NCBI GenBank assembly: GCA_016285615.1
Contig: JAEERB010000051.1
Span: forward strand, 1-16,031
Source of the DNA: Bacteroidales bacterium
Lineage (GTDB): Bacteria > Bacteroidota > Bacteroidia > Bacteroidales > WCHB1-69
Direction: 5' to 3'
DNA: 16,031 nucleotides
In this document: one piece after another, positions 6,057 through 14,162 of the stretch
How positions within the stretch are numbered: the first letter of the stretch is position 1
How the letters are laid out: the number at the start of each line of letters is the position of its first letter
Notes under the pieces: generated by a model
The model's input: only the letters and a program-made list of their open reading frames with translations
Database searches by the model: none
Told to the model about the DNA's origin: nothing
Program-made: the position numbers and the translations under genes

Positions 6057-8678
6057 TTAGTCGATTGACTGGTTGATGGAGATGTGGAAATGACCTTTGT
6101 GAGCGCCTTCTACGCCATCGACGGGATCGAAGCCGTAGCCCCAGTCGAAGCCAAGCAGACCGAACATAGGCAGGTAGATACGCACGCCGACACCGGCCGA
6201 CTTGTACATATTGAACGGATTGTACTGACGTTTGTCGAGCCATGCCTTACCGGCCTCCACGAAGGCCAACAGATAGATAGTGGCACTAGGATTGAGCGAC
6301 ACGGGATAGCGAAGTTCAGCAGTAAACTTGTTGAAGATGGCGCCACCGACCTCCTCGCCGTTCTGCATAGGCGTCAGTGAACTGTCGTCGTAACCACGCA
6401 TACCAATCAGCTCACGACCATCGAGGGCAAATGTGGAAAGTCCGTCGCCGCCGAGGTAGAAACGCTCAAACGGAGCGATGCCGATTTTCTTGCTGTAGCA
6501 GCCCATAAAGCCCATCTTAAAACGCACATTCAGCACCAGATTATCAACAATCTTGGTGAACCACGACACGTTGAATTTCCATTTGTGGAATTCGAGCATC
6601 TTGTATTTCTCCTGATCTGTCATTGAGGCGTAATCCTTGTTGCCGAAGGCGGAATAAGGCGGTGTCAACTGTACAGAGAAGAGGATTTCAGAACCCTCGC
6701 GCGGGTAAATCGGGGCATTGACCGAATTACGAGCAATGGTGAACATATAGCTGATATTGTGCGAGTAGCCATTGCTGAAGACGAACAGGTTGCTATAGTT
6801 CTTTACGCGGTAATATTGGTAGATCAAGCTGTGCGAAACTTGGAAGTAGTCGTCGGGCCATTTGATTTTACGCGACAACGACATGTTGGCACCAATGATG
6901 CTGATTGAGGCGTGCTTAGCATCAGATTTTTTCAATCCGTTGGTCTGCTTCTGATAATAAACCGAAGCCGAGAAGGCGTTGGGGCGCTTGCCACCCAGCC
7001 ACGGCTCGGTAAACGACAGCGTGTAGTACTGGTACCACTTGGCGTTGGTGGAGACACGCAGCGCCAACTGCTGACCATCGCCAGAGGGAACGGGCGTCCA
7101 GGCGTCTTTCTTAAAGAACTTCTTGAACGAGAAGTTGTTAAACGACACACCGGCACTCAGCACCAAGCCCGTGTAGCCGTAACCTGCCGACAACTCCAGC
7201 TGGTCGGAGGATTTTTCCTCCACCACATATTCGATATCCACCGTACCGTCGGCTTCGTTGGGTTTCGGACGCACATCCATCTTTTCCTGGTCGAAATAGC
7301 CCAAAGAGAGCAGTACCTGCTGCGTACGGATGATGTCGGAACGGTTGAAGAGCTGTCCAGGAATGGTGGCCACCTCACGCAAAATCACATTGTCGTTGGT
7401 TTTGGTATTGCCCGACACCATGATTTTGTTGTAGCGGGCCTGCTTGCCTTCCACAATACGCACCTCAATGTCGATAGAGTCATTCTCGATGAGTACCTCA
7501 ACGGGATTGGCACTGAAGAAGAGATAGCCGTCGTTCATATAGAGCGAGCTAATGTCGGTACCTTCCTGATTCATAGTCAGATTCTGCGTCAGCAGACTTT
7601 GGTTATAGACATCGCCCTTTTCGATGCGGAGCAGCTGTTTGAGCAAGGCGGTCGGATACTTGGTATTGCCCACGAAGGTGATGTTGCGGAAATAGTAGCG
7701 ATGACCTTCGTTCACTTCAATGTCGATGTTCACGTGACCGTTCTTCATATAGACCGAATCACGCACAATGTAAGCATCACGGTATCCTTGTTCGTTATAC
7801 TTCTCAATCAACTTGATTTTATCCTTTTCGTACGACTCGCGTATAAACTTGGAAGACTTGAAGATACGCAGTTTTACACGGTCGGAGAAATAGTCACCAC
7901 AATGTTCCAAAATATCCTTCGAGCGGTAATAGTCGGGATGCGTAATCATGTATTTTGCCACGGTGTCGGCTTTGTAGAAAGGCATAAAGCGACTGCGCGC
8001 CTTGGTTTCCTTCATTGCCTTGTATAGTTTGGCATTCGACACCTGATGATCGCTGATAATATTGATAGATTCGATTTTCACACGACCATTTTTCTGCACA
8101 TGGAACACGAGGTTCACGGCGTTGCGGATCTTCTCGTCCGGTTTCTCTTCGACCGTCACATCGGCATTATAAAAACCCTTCTCAACATAGTATTTCTTGA
8201 TGATGTTGGTACAGGTCTGCTTCAAGTTATCGTTCACGATATTGCCTTGCGACAGTTTGATTTTTTCACGGATTTCATTCTCTTCGTTTTTCTTGGTGCC
8301 TGTGAAGGCGAAAGCGGCCAGGCGAGAGCGTTCCACCAGATGCACATTAAGGAAAACCACATCCTTCAGGCGGCGGGTAACGGAGATGTCGATATCCTCG
8401 AACATGCCTGTTTCCCACAATTTCTTGATTGACTTGGAGATCTTCTCGCCGGGGATTTCTATCAGGTCGCCCACCCCAAACATCAGCATACGCTGGTCGA
8501 AATTGGAGGAACCGGTAGAAGTGATACCGCCGACTTCATACAGTTTGGGAGAAGAATAATCCAACAGAATGGGTGGTTCGCCTTGCGTTGCCGATGAATC
8601 AATTTGGCCGTAAGCAACACTGCCACAGACAAATATCAAAGAAATGAGCAGATATATATTCTTTATCAGCGAACGCAT
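6057..8678 (-). CDS. bamA: Outer-membrane protein assembly factor BamA (Omp85)
   Basis: An 873-residue protein, the central insertase for outer-membrane beta-barrel proteins. A signal peptide covers about residues 1-24. Five POTRA domains can be followed at about 47-117, 118-197, 198-325 (with an insert), 326-412 and 413-488, recognisable by repeats such as KLWETGMFEDIDISV, YVEKGFYNADVTV, YNEQGYRDAYIV, NEGHRYYFRNITFVGNTKY and LLSLGYFDQEKMDV. The barrel runs from about 493 to 873. The Omp85 loop-6 signature (V/I)RG(F/Y) appears as MRGY at 760-763. The last residues are HISINQSID, so the usual C-terminal aromatic residue is absent. The gene lies between uppS and skp, the order commonly found in Bacteroidetes. 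A -7 element just upstream (8702-8709) may give it its own transcript. Confidence 0.97.
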   Translation of the reverse strand: MRSLIKNIYLLISLIFVCGSVAYGQIDSSATQGEPPILLDYSSPKLYEVGGITSTGSSNFDQRMLMFGVGDLIEIPGEKISKSIKKLWETGMFEDIDISVTRRLKDVVFLNVHLVERSRLAAFAFTGTKKNEENEIREKIKLSQGNIVNDNLKQTCTNIIKKYYVEKGFYNADVTVEEKPDEKIRNAVNLVFHVQKNGRVKIESINIISDHQVSNAKLYKAMKETKARSRFMPFYKADTVAKYMITHPDYYRSKDILEHCGDYFSDRVKLRIFKSSKFIRESYEKDKIKLIEKYNEQGYRDAYIVRDSVYMKNGHVNIDIEVNEGHRYYFRNITFVGNTKYPTALLKQLLRIEKGDVYNQSLLTQNLTMNQEGTDISSLYMNDGYLFFSANPVEVLIENDSIDIEVRIVEGKQARYNKIMVSGNTKTNDNVILREVATIPGQLFNRSDIIRTQQVLLSLGYFDQEKMDVRPKPNEADGTVDIEYVVEEKSSDQLELSAGYGYTGLVLSAGVSFNNFSFKKFFKKDAWTPVPSGDGQQLALRVSTNAKWYQYYTLSFTEPWLGGKRPNAFSASVYYQKQTNGLKKSDAKHASISIIGANMSLSRKIKWPDDYFQVSHSLIYQYYRVKNYSNLFVFSNGYSHNISYMFTIARNSVNAPIYPREGSEILFSVQLTPPYSAFGNKDYASMTDQEKYKMLEFHKWKFNVSWFTKIVDNLVLNVRFKMGFMGCYSKKIGIAPFERFYLGGDGLSTFALDGRELIGMRGYDDSSLTPMQNGEEVGGAIFNKFTAELRYPVSLNPSATIYLLAFVEAGKAWLDKRQYNPFNMYKSAGVGVRIYLPMFGLLGFDWGYGFDPVDGVEGAHKGHFHISINQSID

Positions 8679-8701
8679 TAGATTTTTCCTAAATTAAGGC
8701 G

Positions 8702-8709
8702 CAAATATA
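8702..8709 (-). promoter_or_regulatory. -7 element in front of bamA
   Basis: Minus-strand TATATTTG matches TAnnTTTG and lies 24 bases before the bamA start, in the 40-base gap after uppS. No good -33 TTG is seen (that region lies inside the uppS 3' end). It may be an extra promoter within the envelope gene run. Confidence 0.45.
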
Positions 8710-8718
8710 AACAAAAAA

Positions 8719-9477
8719 TCAATGCGATTGCAGTTGGTCGCCCGTTTTGCCGAAACGGCGTTCGCGGGCATTGTAGCGGAGGATAATCTCCAGCAGGTCG
8801 TCTTTGCGAAAGTCGGGCCACATCTTATCCACGAAGAAGAGCTCGGCATAGGCGATTTGCCAGAGCAGGAAGTTGCTCACACGACACTCACCGCCCGTGC
8901 GTATCAAGATATCGGGGTCGGGCATATTGCGGGTGGCCAGCAGTGATGCAACCGTCTGGTCATCAATATCTTCGGCCAACAGTTTGTGTTCGGCAGCGGC
9001 GGTGGCCACTTGGCGAGCCATCTGTGTAATCTCCCAGCGTGCGCTGTAGCTAAGAGCCAGCACCACAGTCAAGCCGGTATTGCTTGTGCTTTTGTTGATG
9101 GCATTTTGCAGGGCAATGCGACACTCCTCTGGCAGACGGGCCTGATCGCCAATCACTTGCAGACGCACATTGTTTTTGATAAACTCATCTAACTCATTCT
9201 CAATAGCTTTCACCATCAATGTCATCAACGCATCCACCTCAGCACGAGGGCGGTTCCAGTTTTCGGTCGAGAATGCATACAAAGTGAGATAACGGACGCC
9301 CAGTTCGGCAGCCCCTTCAATCACACTGCGCACGGCTTCCACACCATGCTGGTGACCGAATACGCGCTCCTGACCTTGATTTTTGGCCCATCGGCCGTTG
9401 CCGTCCATGATGATAGCCACATGAGCCGGTGTGGTTTCAGGAGTGAGTTTGGATTTGTTTTCAAGCCAAGAATTCAT
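8719..9477 (-). CDS. uppS: Undecaprenyl diphosphate synthase (isoprenyl transferase)
   Basis: A 252-residue cytosolic cis-prenyltransferase that extends farnesyl diphosphate with isopentenyl diphosphate to the C55 carrier lipid used for peptidoglycan and surface polysaccharides. The family blocks are all present. HVAIIMDGNGRWA (19-31) includes the catalytic Asp25 and the GNGRW phosphate site. GHQHGVEAVR, LTLYAFSTENWNRP and DILIRTGGECRVSNFLLWQIAYAELFF follow, the last carrying the substrate- and metal-contact region. The usual Gln after GGE is Cys here (GGECRVSNF rather than GGEQRISNF), probably tolerated. The length is typical. It is followed by bamA after 40 bases and preceded by a 73-base repeat-bearing gap, which has no TAnnTTTG element. 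Confidence 0.97.
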   Translation of the reverse strand: MNSWLENKSKLTPETTPAHVAIIMDGNGRWAKNQGQERVFGHQHGVEAVRSVIEGAAELGVRYLTLYAFSTENWNRPRAEVDALMTLMVKAIENELDEFIKNNVRLQVIGDQARLPEECRIALQNAINKSTSNTGLTVVLALSYSARWEITQMARQVATAAAEHKLLAEDIDDQTVASLLATRNMPDPDILIRTGGECRVSNFLLWQIAYAELFFVDKMWPDFRKDDLLEIILRYNARERRFGKTGDQLQSH

Positions 9478-9497
9478 AGGGGAAAAAATTTGGGGAT

Positions 9498-9561
9498 GTG
9501 AGGAGTGAAAAAGAGTGAAGAAGTGAATAGTGAATAGTAATTTTCAGTTTTCAGTTTTCAA
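9498..9561. repeat. Intergenic simple-phrase repeats (agtgaa and ttttcag units)
   Basis: The spacer between the ligase gene and uppS holds several agtgaa phrases (9505-9534). These are followed by a heptamer ttttcag, twice perfect (9541-9547, 9548-9554) and once as ttttcaa (9555-9561). The third base of the second tandem array lies in the ligase stop codon (9551-9553), so the array reaches into the coding sequence. The 16-mer ttttcagttttcagtt (9541-9556) occurs again as its complement at 13986-14001. Confidence 0.7.
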
Positions 9562-11089
9562 GTTGTTCCGTGTTGAAGATATAGAGCAGGAAGTAGTTGA
9601 AGAAGGCGAAGAGGGTCATGCCGGCGGAGGTTTCGATGGTATCTTCGGTAAACATGGAGGCGAACACGATGATGAAGAAGGAGACATAGACCAGTGTTAC
9701 TTTCGTCTTCATGCGCACAAATGGATAGAACAGCATACATACGAAATAGATGAGCACGAGCAGGCCACCCATCAGCCAGAAGGTAAGGAACTGGTTATGA
9801 GCGCCTCTATTCAGTCGCACTGCCAATGGCGAGCCCGTTTGCACCAATTGTTGGTCGATGGCGGCTTTATGGTCGCCCACGCCCACACCCAGCAGCCAAT
9901 GCTCTTGGATGGCGAGCCAAGCGGCATGCCACAGCTCAACCCTCTCCATCAGCGAGGAATTGCCGATATGGTGGTACTTGAAATAGAGCGTCATGCTGAA
10001 AAAAGTAGGATACAACGCCCTTTTCAGTCCAAAATGCTGCGTATAATCGACATTGGCAATCCTATGTTCCACATTTTCCACATCCTTGTCGGTCAAGGCG
10101 GCCACAGCCTCGGCATCCTTGTGCAGCCCTTTCGAGTTAAGGTAACGTATCAATGTGGGAGCCACACTGTCGTAAGGTACGGCACTACGCAAAGGCCATG
10201 CTTCGCGTAACTCCTGCTCGCAGAGGTACATACCCGTATAGTTTCCATTTTCTACTACCGAAGTGTCATCGAAAGTATAAGCGTTACCTTGCGATGTCAC
10301 CGTACCGGTTATCACCTTATTATCGGCCGAGATATGGAAATACTGGTACGTAATGACGCCCACATAGGCAGCCGCGGCGAGCATGAGCGGTCCCACCAGC
10401 CAGAGCACCCAACGACGCAGGCGCACCGACGGCGTAGCGACTACCGTATAGACGGCAAAGAAGATGCCAATCAGGAATATGATGACAATGCCCGTCAGCG
10501 TTTGGGCGAAGAACAGATAGCCAGCAAACCACACATCCAACAGTAGCAGAATCACTTTTCCCCATTTGGGAAGGATAGCCTTTGCCAGCAGGTAGGATGT
10601 TAGCACAATGGACATATCCACACAGAGGCTGAAGCGGATATGTGAGATAAAACGCGATATCTCGCGCATATCACCGATGAAGGGCGCGGTAATGTAATAG
10701 ACTACCGACACCACCGAGCCGACGAATGTGGAGATGATAAAGCCGCTCAAGATGAGCAGTACCGACTTGCGGTCGAGTTCTTTCGACGACGCCATGGCGA
10801 TGGGCGCATATAGCAGCGGCATCTTGCTCAACAAGTTGGTCAGCCCCGCATTCCAATCGTCGGTGCGGAAGAGGCCGAGGGCAAACACAGCGACGAAGCC
10901 CACAAAGACCCATACGGAGGGCTGTTGCTTGAGACGGAGCCACTTGTTGCGGAAATCGCCCTCAATCACCCAGTTGGCAGCGAGGATAATGCCACCCAAA
11001 CTCATGCCGAAATTGGACACGGGAATGGAGGCCGCCAACAACAGCAGCGAAAGAATATAGATGATATGATGTATCTTTTGGCGCGTCAA
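9551..11089 (-). CDS. O-antigen ligase/polymerase-family membrane protein (Wzy_C)
   Basis: A 512-residue polytopic inner-membrane protein. About ten to twelve hydrophobic segments can be seen (for example 10-42, 58-76, 107-133, 155-172, 176-218, 226-249, 437-456 and 463-508). A large periplasmic loop at about 250-430 carries the family's conserved features: Glu-Arg383 in MERVELWHAAW, GVGVGDH at 401-407, and His431 in GAHNQFLTFW. The family includes WaaL, which moves O-antigen from undecaprenyl diphosphate to lipid A-core, as well as Wzy polymerases and protein O-glycosyltransferases. The sequence alone does not say which. The stretch at 255-360 (DNKVITGTVTSQG... to LYP) is extra loop sequence with no motif I know. 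Only 6 bases separate it from the protease gene before it, so the two are co-transcribed. The nearby galE and uppS fit a surface-polysaccharide role. Confidence 0.85.
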   Translation of the reverse strand: MTRQKIHHIIYILSLLLLAASIPVSNFGMSLGGIILAANWVIEGDFRNKWLRLKQQPSVWVFVGFVAVFALGLFRTDDWNAGLTNLLSKMPLLYAPIAMASSKELDRKSVLLILSGFIISTFVGSVVSVVYYITAPFIGDMREISRFISHIRFSLCVDMSIVLTSYLLAKAILPKWGKVILLLLDVWFAGYLFFAQTLTGIVIIFLIGIFFAVYTVVATPSVRLRRWVLWLVGPLMLAAAAYVGVITYQYFHISADNKVITGTVTSQGNAYTFDDTSVVENGNYTGMYLCEQELREAWPLRSAVPYDSVAPTLIRYLNSKGLHKDAEAVAALTDKDVENVEHRIANVDYTQHFGLKRALYPTFFSMTLYFKYHHIGNSSLMERVELWHAAWLAIQEHWLLGVGVGDHKAAIDQQLVQTGSPLAVRLNRGAHNQFLTFWLMGGLLVLIYFVCMLFYPFVRMKTKVTLVYVSFFIIVFASMFTEDTIETSAGMTLFAFFNYFLLYIFNTEQLEN

Positions 11090-11095
11090 ACTATT

Positions 11096-12748
11096 CTATT
11101 TTTTACCAGACAAAATGTCTTTATAACGAGCGGGATCATTCAGCACTTCCTTAGCCTTCTTCACATCGGGATCGTAACTCAATGTATTGATTATACGACC
11201 TTTCTGGAAATAATAGCGGACTACAATTTCAGAGGCCAGGTATTCAGAAATCTCCTGCTTGAACTTCATCAAATCGTTGGCTTTATCGCTCTCCAATTTG
11301 GTTTTCATCTCATTGTAGAGCGACTCTATCGCTTTGAAATAATTCTCTTCCACGGCGGCGTCTTTCAATTCATTCAACAGCTCCTCCGTATCAGATTTAT
11401 AATCATACTTTTTATCTTTCAGATAATCTACAAATTCTTGATACAAAGCATCATCCACCTTAAACTTGTCAGGTGCAGGAATGGTGGCGTGCTTGGAATA
11501 ATAGAGATTAGCGAAATTGAAGATATGGTTGTTCAGGACCAGTGCCAACAGAATATTGCTGCTGACTGTGTCAGGCATGACGATATCGGGCTCAATGCCT
11601 CCCTTATCGTAAACCGTTCGGCCATTGCGTGTTTTGAATGGCGTGGCCAGAGAGTCGGGAATCGGCACACCGCCTTTGAGGGTATCATTGCCAAAATAGT
11701 CGATATTCTGCACGCAGCGGCCGCTGGGAATATAGTACTTGGAAACGGTGATTTTGAGCGTAGTGTTGTAACTGAGTGGCACAATGTTCTGCACCAAGCC
11801 CTTACCGTAGGTTTTCTTTCCGATCACAACGCCACGATCGAGGTCTTGGAAAGCGCCCGACACGATTTCAGAGGCGGAGGCGCTGTATTCGTTGACCAAC
11901 ACAACCACAGGTATCTGCTTGTCAGTTACTGCATTAAGCGTCTTATGCAAAGCCTGTTGCGACTTGATTTTACCACGAGTTTCAGCAATGACCGTATTCT
12001 GGTCCACGAAGATATTCATGATATTGACAGCTTCGTGCAGCAAGCCGCCGCCATTGTTGCGTAAGTCGAAAACGAGGGAGGTCATCCCTTGCTCTTTCAG
12101 TTTGAGGAAGGCGTCACGCACCTCTTTGCCTGCATTTTCGGTAAACTGGTCGAGTTTGATATAGCCGATATGGTCATCAAGCATGCCATAATACGGCAGG
12201 TTGGGCAACTTAATCTCTTTGCGTTTCACCGAGAAAGTCATCGGCTTGCTTTCACCCAATCGTTCCACTTCGATTTCCACCTCGGTACCAGGCTGCCCTT
12301 TCAGAATGGTGCTTACATCGGAACTGGTCTTCCCTTTAGTTGATTGACCATTGATTTTCAGAATCTTATCACCAGCAATCAAGCCTGCCAATTGGGCGGG
12401 ACTCCCTTCGTAGGGCTCCGAGATCAGCACATAATCGCCTTGTTGTTGGATAAGTGCACCAATGCCACCATATTGACCCGTGGTCATCATCTTGAAATCC
12501 TCAATTTGCGACTCCGGATAAAACACCGTATAGGGGTCCATACTTTTAAGCATGGCATCGATGGCAGTCTTGGTCAGGTCGCCAGGCGAGATTTCGTCGG
12601 CATACTTGGCATTCAGTTCTTTCAGAATGGAGACAAAGATATCTACATTCTTGGCGATTTCGAAATCATTCTGCGCATAACAGGGTATGGCAAACACCAC
12701 AGCGACCAGAAGTAGAAATCGGGCGTAGAGACGACGGATCATATTCAT
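11096..12748 (-). CDS. ctpA: C-terminal processing protease (S41 family, Prc/CtpA-like)
   Basis: A 550-residue periplasmic serine protease with Ser-Lys catalysis. A signal peptide covers about residues 1-25 (ending CYAQ). A PDZ domain lies at about 97-175 (GGIGALIQQQGDYVLISEPY, PAQLAGLIAGDKILKINGQ), and the S41 core follows at about 190-395. Within it are LVFDLRNNGGG (225-235), the nucleophile Ser291 in YSASASEIVSGAFQD, and the general base Lys316 in KTYGKG, 25 residues apart as in Prc and D1P. The C-terminal 150 residues (about 400-550) are helical and charged, as in Bacteroidetes members. Such enzymes trim C-termini and degrade damaged envelope proteins. It lies 60 bases after galE and 6 bases before the ligase gene. 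A second Met at codon 3 is an alternative start. Confidence 0.95.
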   Translation of the reverse strand: MNMIRRLYARFLLLVAVVFAIPCYAQNDFEIAKNVDIFVSILKELNAKYADEISPGDLTKTAIDAMLKSMDPYTVFYPESQIEDFKMMTTGQYGGIGALIQQQGDYVLISEPYEGSPAQLAGLIAGDKILKINGQSTKGKTSSDVSTILKGQPGTEVEIEVERLGESKPMTFSVKRKEIKLPNLPYYGMLDDHIGYIKLDQFTENAGKEVRDAFLKLKEQGMTSLVFDLRNNGGGLLHEAVNIMNIFVDQNTVIAETRGKIKSQQALHKTLNAVTDKQIPVVVLVNEYSASASEIVSGAFQDLDRGVVIGKKTYGKGLVQNIVPLSYNTTLKITVSKYYIPSGRCVQNIDYFGNDTLKGGVPIPDSLATPFKTRNGRTVYDKGGIEPDIVMPDTVSSNILLALVLNNHIFNFANLYYSKHATIPAPDKFKVDDALYQEFVDYLKDKKYDYKSDTEELLNELKDAAVEENYFKAIESLYNEMKTKLESDKANDLMKFKQEISEYLASEIVVRYYFQKGRIINTLSYDPDVKKAKEVLNDPARYKDILSGKK

Positions 12749-12808
12749 GTGATAAGGTTAACAGCTAATTAGTAACGAAAAAAAGTGTTTTTCATTGTAT
12801 CTCGGGGA

Positions 12809-13852
12809 TTATTTTTCAGCCTTGCGTTCCTTGGCCAGTTCCTGCTCCCATTTCCATGCCGAGTTCACCATATCGCGAATATCGTGTTGGCAGGACCAAT
12901 GGAGCTTTTCGGCAGCCTTGGCGCTATTGCTATAGATGGCGGGAATGTCGCCTTCGCGGCGGCCACCCAATTCATAATTCAACTTAATGCCCGTCACTTC
13001 TTCGAAAGCGTGAATCATCTCCAGCACAGAGACACCGTTGCCGCTGCCGAGGTTGAACACATCGCAGTTGGCTGTGCCTCGGTGCTCGATAGCATAGATC
13101 AGAGCGCAGATATGGGCGCGGGCAATGTCAGAAACATGGATATAGTCGCGGATGCAGGAGCCGTCCTTCGTATCGTAGTCGGTACCGAAGACCGTCATCT
13201 TGTCGATGCGACCAATACCCGCTTGCATAATGATGGGCATCAGGTTGTTGGGCTTGTCGGGCGACAACTCGCCATTGAGGCCGCTCATATCGGCACCCAC
13301 GGGGTTGAAATAACGGAGAATCACATTGTTCATCTCGGGGTGAATGGCGGCAAAGTAACGGATAATCTCCTCTCCTATCTGCTTGGTGTGTGCGTAGGGG
13401 CAGAAGGCCTGACCCACGGGGGTGCTTTCCGACACAGGCAGTTTGGGCACTTCGCCGTAGATAGAGCACGACGACGAGAAGATGAAGTTGGGCACGTGAT
13501 ACTTAGCGCACGCTTCCAGTACATTCTCAAGTGAGTTAAGGTTATTGCGATAATACATCAGCGGTTCGTGCATCGATTCGGGTACCGACTTGAAGGCAGC
13601 AAAGTGGATGACGCCACAGATGTTTTTCTCTTCTTCAAAAACCTTGAAGAAAGCCTCTTTATCACATATATCAACCTTATACAAAGGAACTTGTACACCT
13701 GTAATCTTCTTGATACGATTAATGGTATTGGCGGTTGAGCGAGAGCAGTTGTCCACAGCCACTGGCTCAAAGCGGCCGTCTCTAATCAGTTCGATGATGG
13801 TGTGGGAGCCGATGTAGCCAGTTCCACCCGTTACTAAAATCTTGTGTTTCAT
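12809..13852 (-). CDS. galE: UDP-glucose 4-epimerase
   Basis: A 347-residue extended short-chain dehydrogenase that interconverts UDP-glucose and UDP-galactose with bound NAD. The Rossmann start KILVTGGTGYIGSHT binds NAD. FSSSCSIYGE contributes the catalytic Ser (about 128), and YAHTK supplies the Tyr153-x-x-x-Lys157 pair. ILRYFNPVGA, GSCIRDYIHVSDIA, FNLGSGNGVSVLEMI and GRREGDIPAIYSN follow in order as in GalE. The frame is open nine codons further (ATG at 13879), but the start at 13852 (MKHKILVTGG) is the family start and places the -7 element 50 bases upstream. It is the first gene of the minus-strand run and provides sugar nucleotides for surface glycans. Confidence 0.96.
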   Translation of the reverse strand: MKHKILVTGGTGYIGSHTIIELIRDGRFEPVAVDNCSRSTANTINRIKKITGVQVPLYKVDICDKEAFFKVFEEEKNICGVIHFAAFKSVPESMHEPLMYYRNNLNSLENVLEACAKYHVPNFIFSSSCSIYGEVPKLPVSESTPVGQAFCPYAHTKQIGEEIIRYFAAIHPEMNNVILRYFNPVGADMSGLNGELSPDKPNNLMPIIMQAGIGRIDKMTVFGTDYDTKDGSCIRDYIHVSDIARAHICALIYAIEHRGTANCDVFNLGSGNGVSVLEMIHAFEEVTGIKLNYELGGRREGDIPAIYSNSAKAAEKLHWSCQHDIRDMVNSAWKWEQELAKERKAEK

Positions 13853-13901
13853 TTGATTATCAATAAAATAAGTTGACAAACAATATTAAGAGTTAAAAAT
13901 G

Positions 13902-13909
13902 CAAAAATA
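13902..13909 (-). promoter_or_regulatory. -7 element for galE
   Basis: Minus-strand TATTTTTG matches TAnnTTTG, 50 bases before the chosen galE start. No convincing -33 TTG at standard distance. Confidence 0.55.
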
Positions 13910-13943
13910 AGGGATTTTTGGCAAAAGAAAACAGTTTTTATTA

Positions 13944-14010
13944 AGATGAGAGATGAGAACGGAGAACGGAGAGATGAGAGATGAGAACTGAAAACTGAAA
14001 AGTGAGGAGT
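13944..14010. repeat. Purine-rich direct repeats
   Basis: The 17-mer agatgagagatgagaac occurs twice (13944-13960 and 13972-13988), 28 bases apart, with ggagaacggaga between. It is followed by aactgaaaactgaaaa (13986-14001), the exact complement of ttttcagttttcagtt in the ligase-uppS spacer. Next comes gtgaggagt (14002-14010), which also occurs at 9498-9506. The same phrases thus recur in two spacers over 4 kb apart. Confidence 0.8.
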
Positions 14011-14062
14011 TAAGAATTATGGAATTATGGAAATTTGTTCTTTGTTCTCTGTTCTTAATTAT

Positions 14063-14104
14063 GCATTGTGAATTGTGCATTGTGAATTGTGCATTGTGAA
14101 TTGT
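14063..14104. repeat. Three perfect copies of a 14-bp tandem repeat
   Basis: The unit gcattgtgaattgt is repeated three times without a mismatch (14063-14076, 14077-14090, 14091-14104). It ends six bases before the pepD -7 element, so the array covers the place where the -33 element should be. A TTG within it (14087-14089) lies 21 bases upstream of the -7 element. Confidence 0.9.
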
Positions 14105-14110
14105 TTTTTA

Positions 14111-14118
14111 TATCTTTG
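14111..14118 (+). promoter_or_regulatory. -7 element for pepD
   Basis: TATCTTTG matches TAnnTTTG, 44 bases before the ATG at 14163, with a TTG in the tandem repeat 21 bases upstream as a possible -33 element. Confidence 0.65.
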
Positions 14119-14162
14119 CAAATAGTTTTTTCCCGTTTATAATTAATCAAAAATATAACATC

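Larger units (their letters stand above)
13853..14162. other. Repeat-rich divergent intergenic region (no gene)
   Basis: This 310-base spacer lies between galE and pepD, which are transcribed away from each other. It holds a -7 element for each gene (13902-13909 minus, 14111-14118 plus). Between them is a block of about 160 bases of purine-rich and AT-rich phrase repeats. The open frames across it on either strand consist only of repeat sequence, so I do not count them as genes. Confidence 0.75.

Noticed and set aside
6912..8027. 371-codon open frame on the plus strand opposite bamA
   Set aside because: It lies wholly inside the well-supported bamA gene, its product shows no known motif, and such long antisense frames arise from the codon use of the real gene.
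10925..12064. 379-codon plus-strand open frame
   Set aside because: It crosses from the ligase gene into the protease gene on the opposite strand. Both real genes have full family motifs, and this frame has none.
13886..14080. 64-codon minus-strand frame between galE and pepD
   Set aside because: Made almost entirely of purine-rich phrase repeats; the Ser/Phe/Leu-rich product simply translates the repeats.
13944..14104. CRISPR array or phage attachment site
   Set aside because: The repeats are 14-17 bases, adjacent or unevenly spaced, without unique spacers of constant length, and there are no cas or integrase genes.
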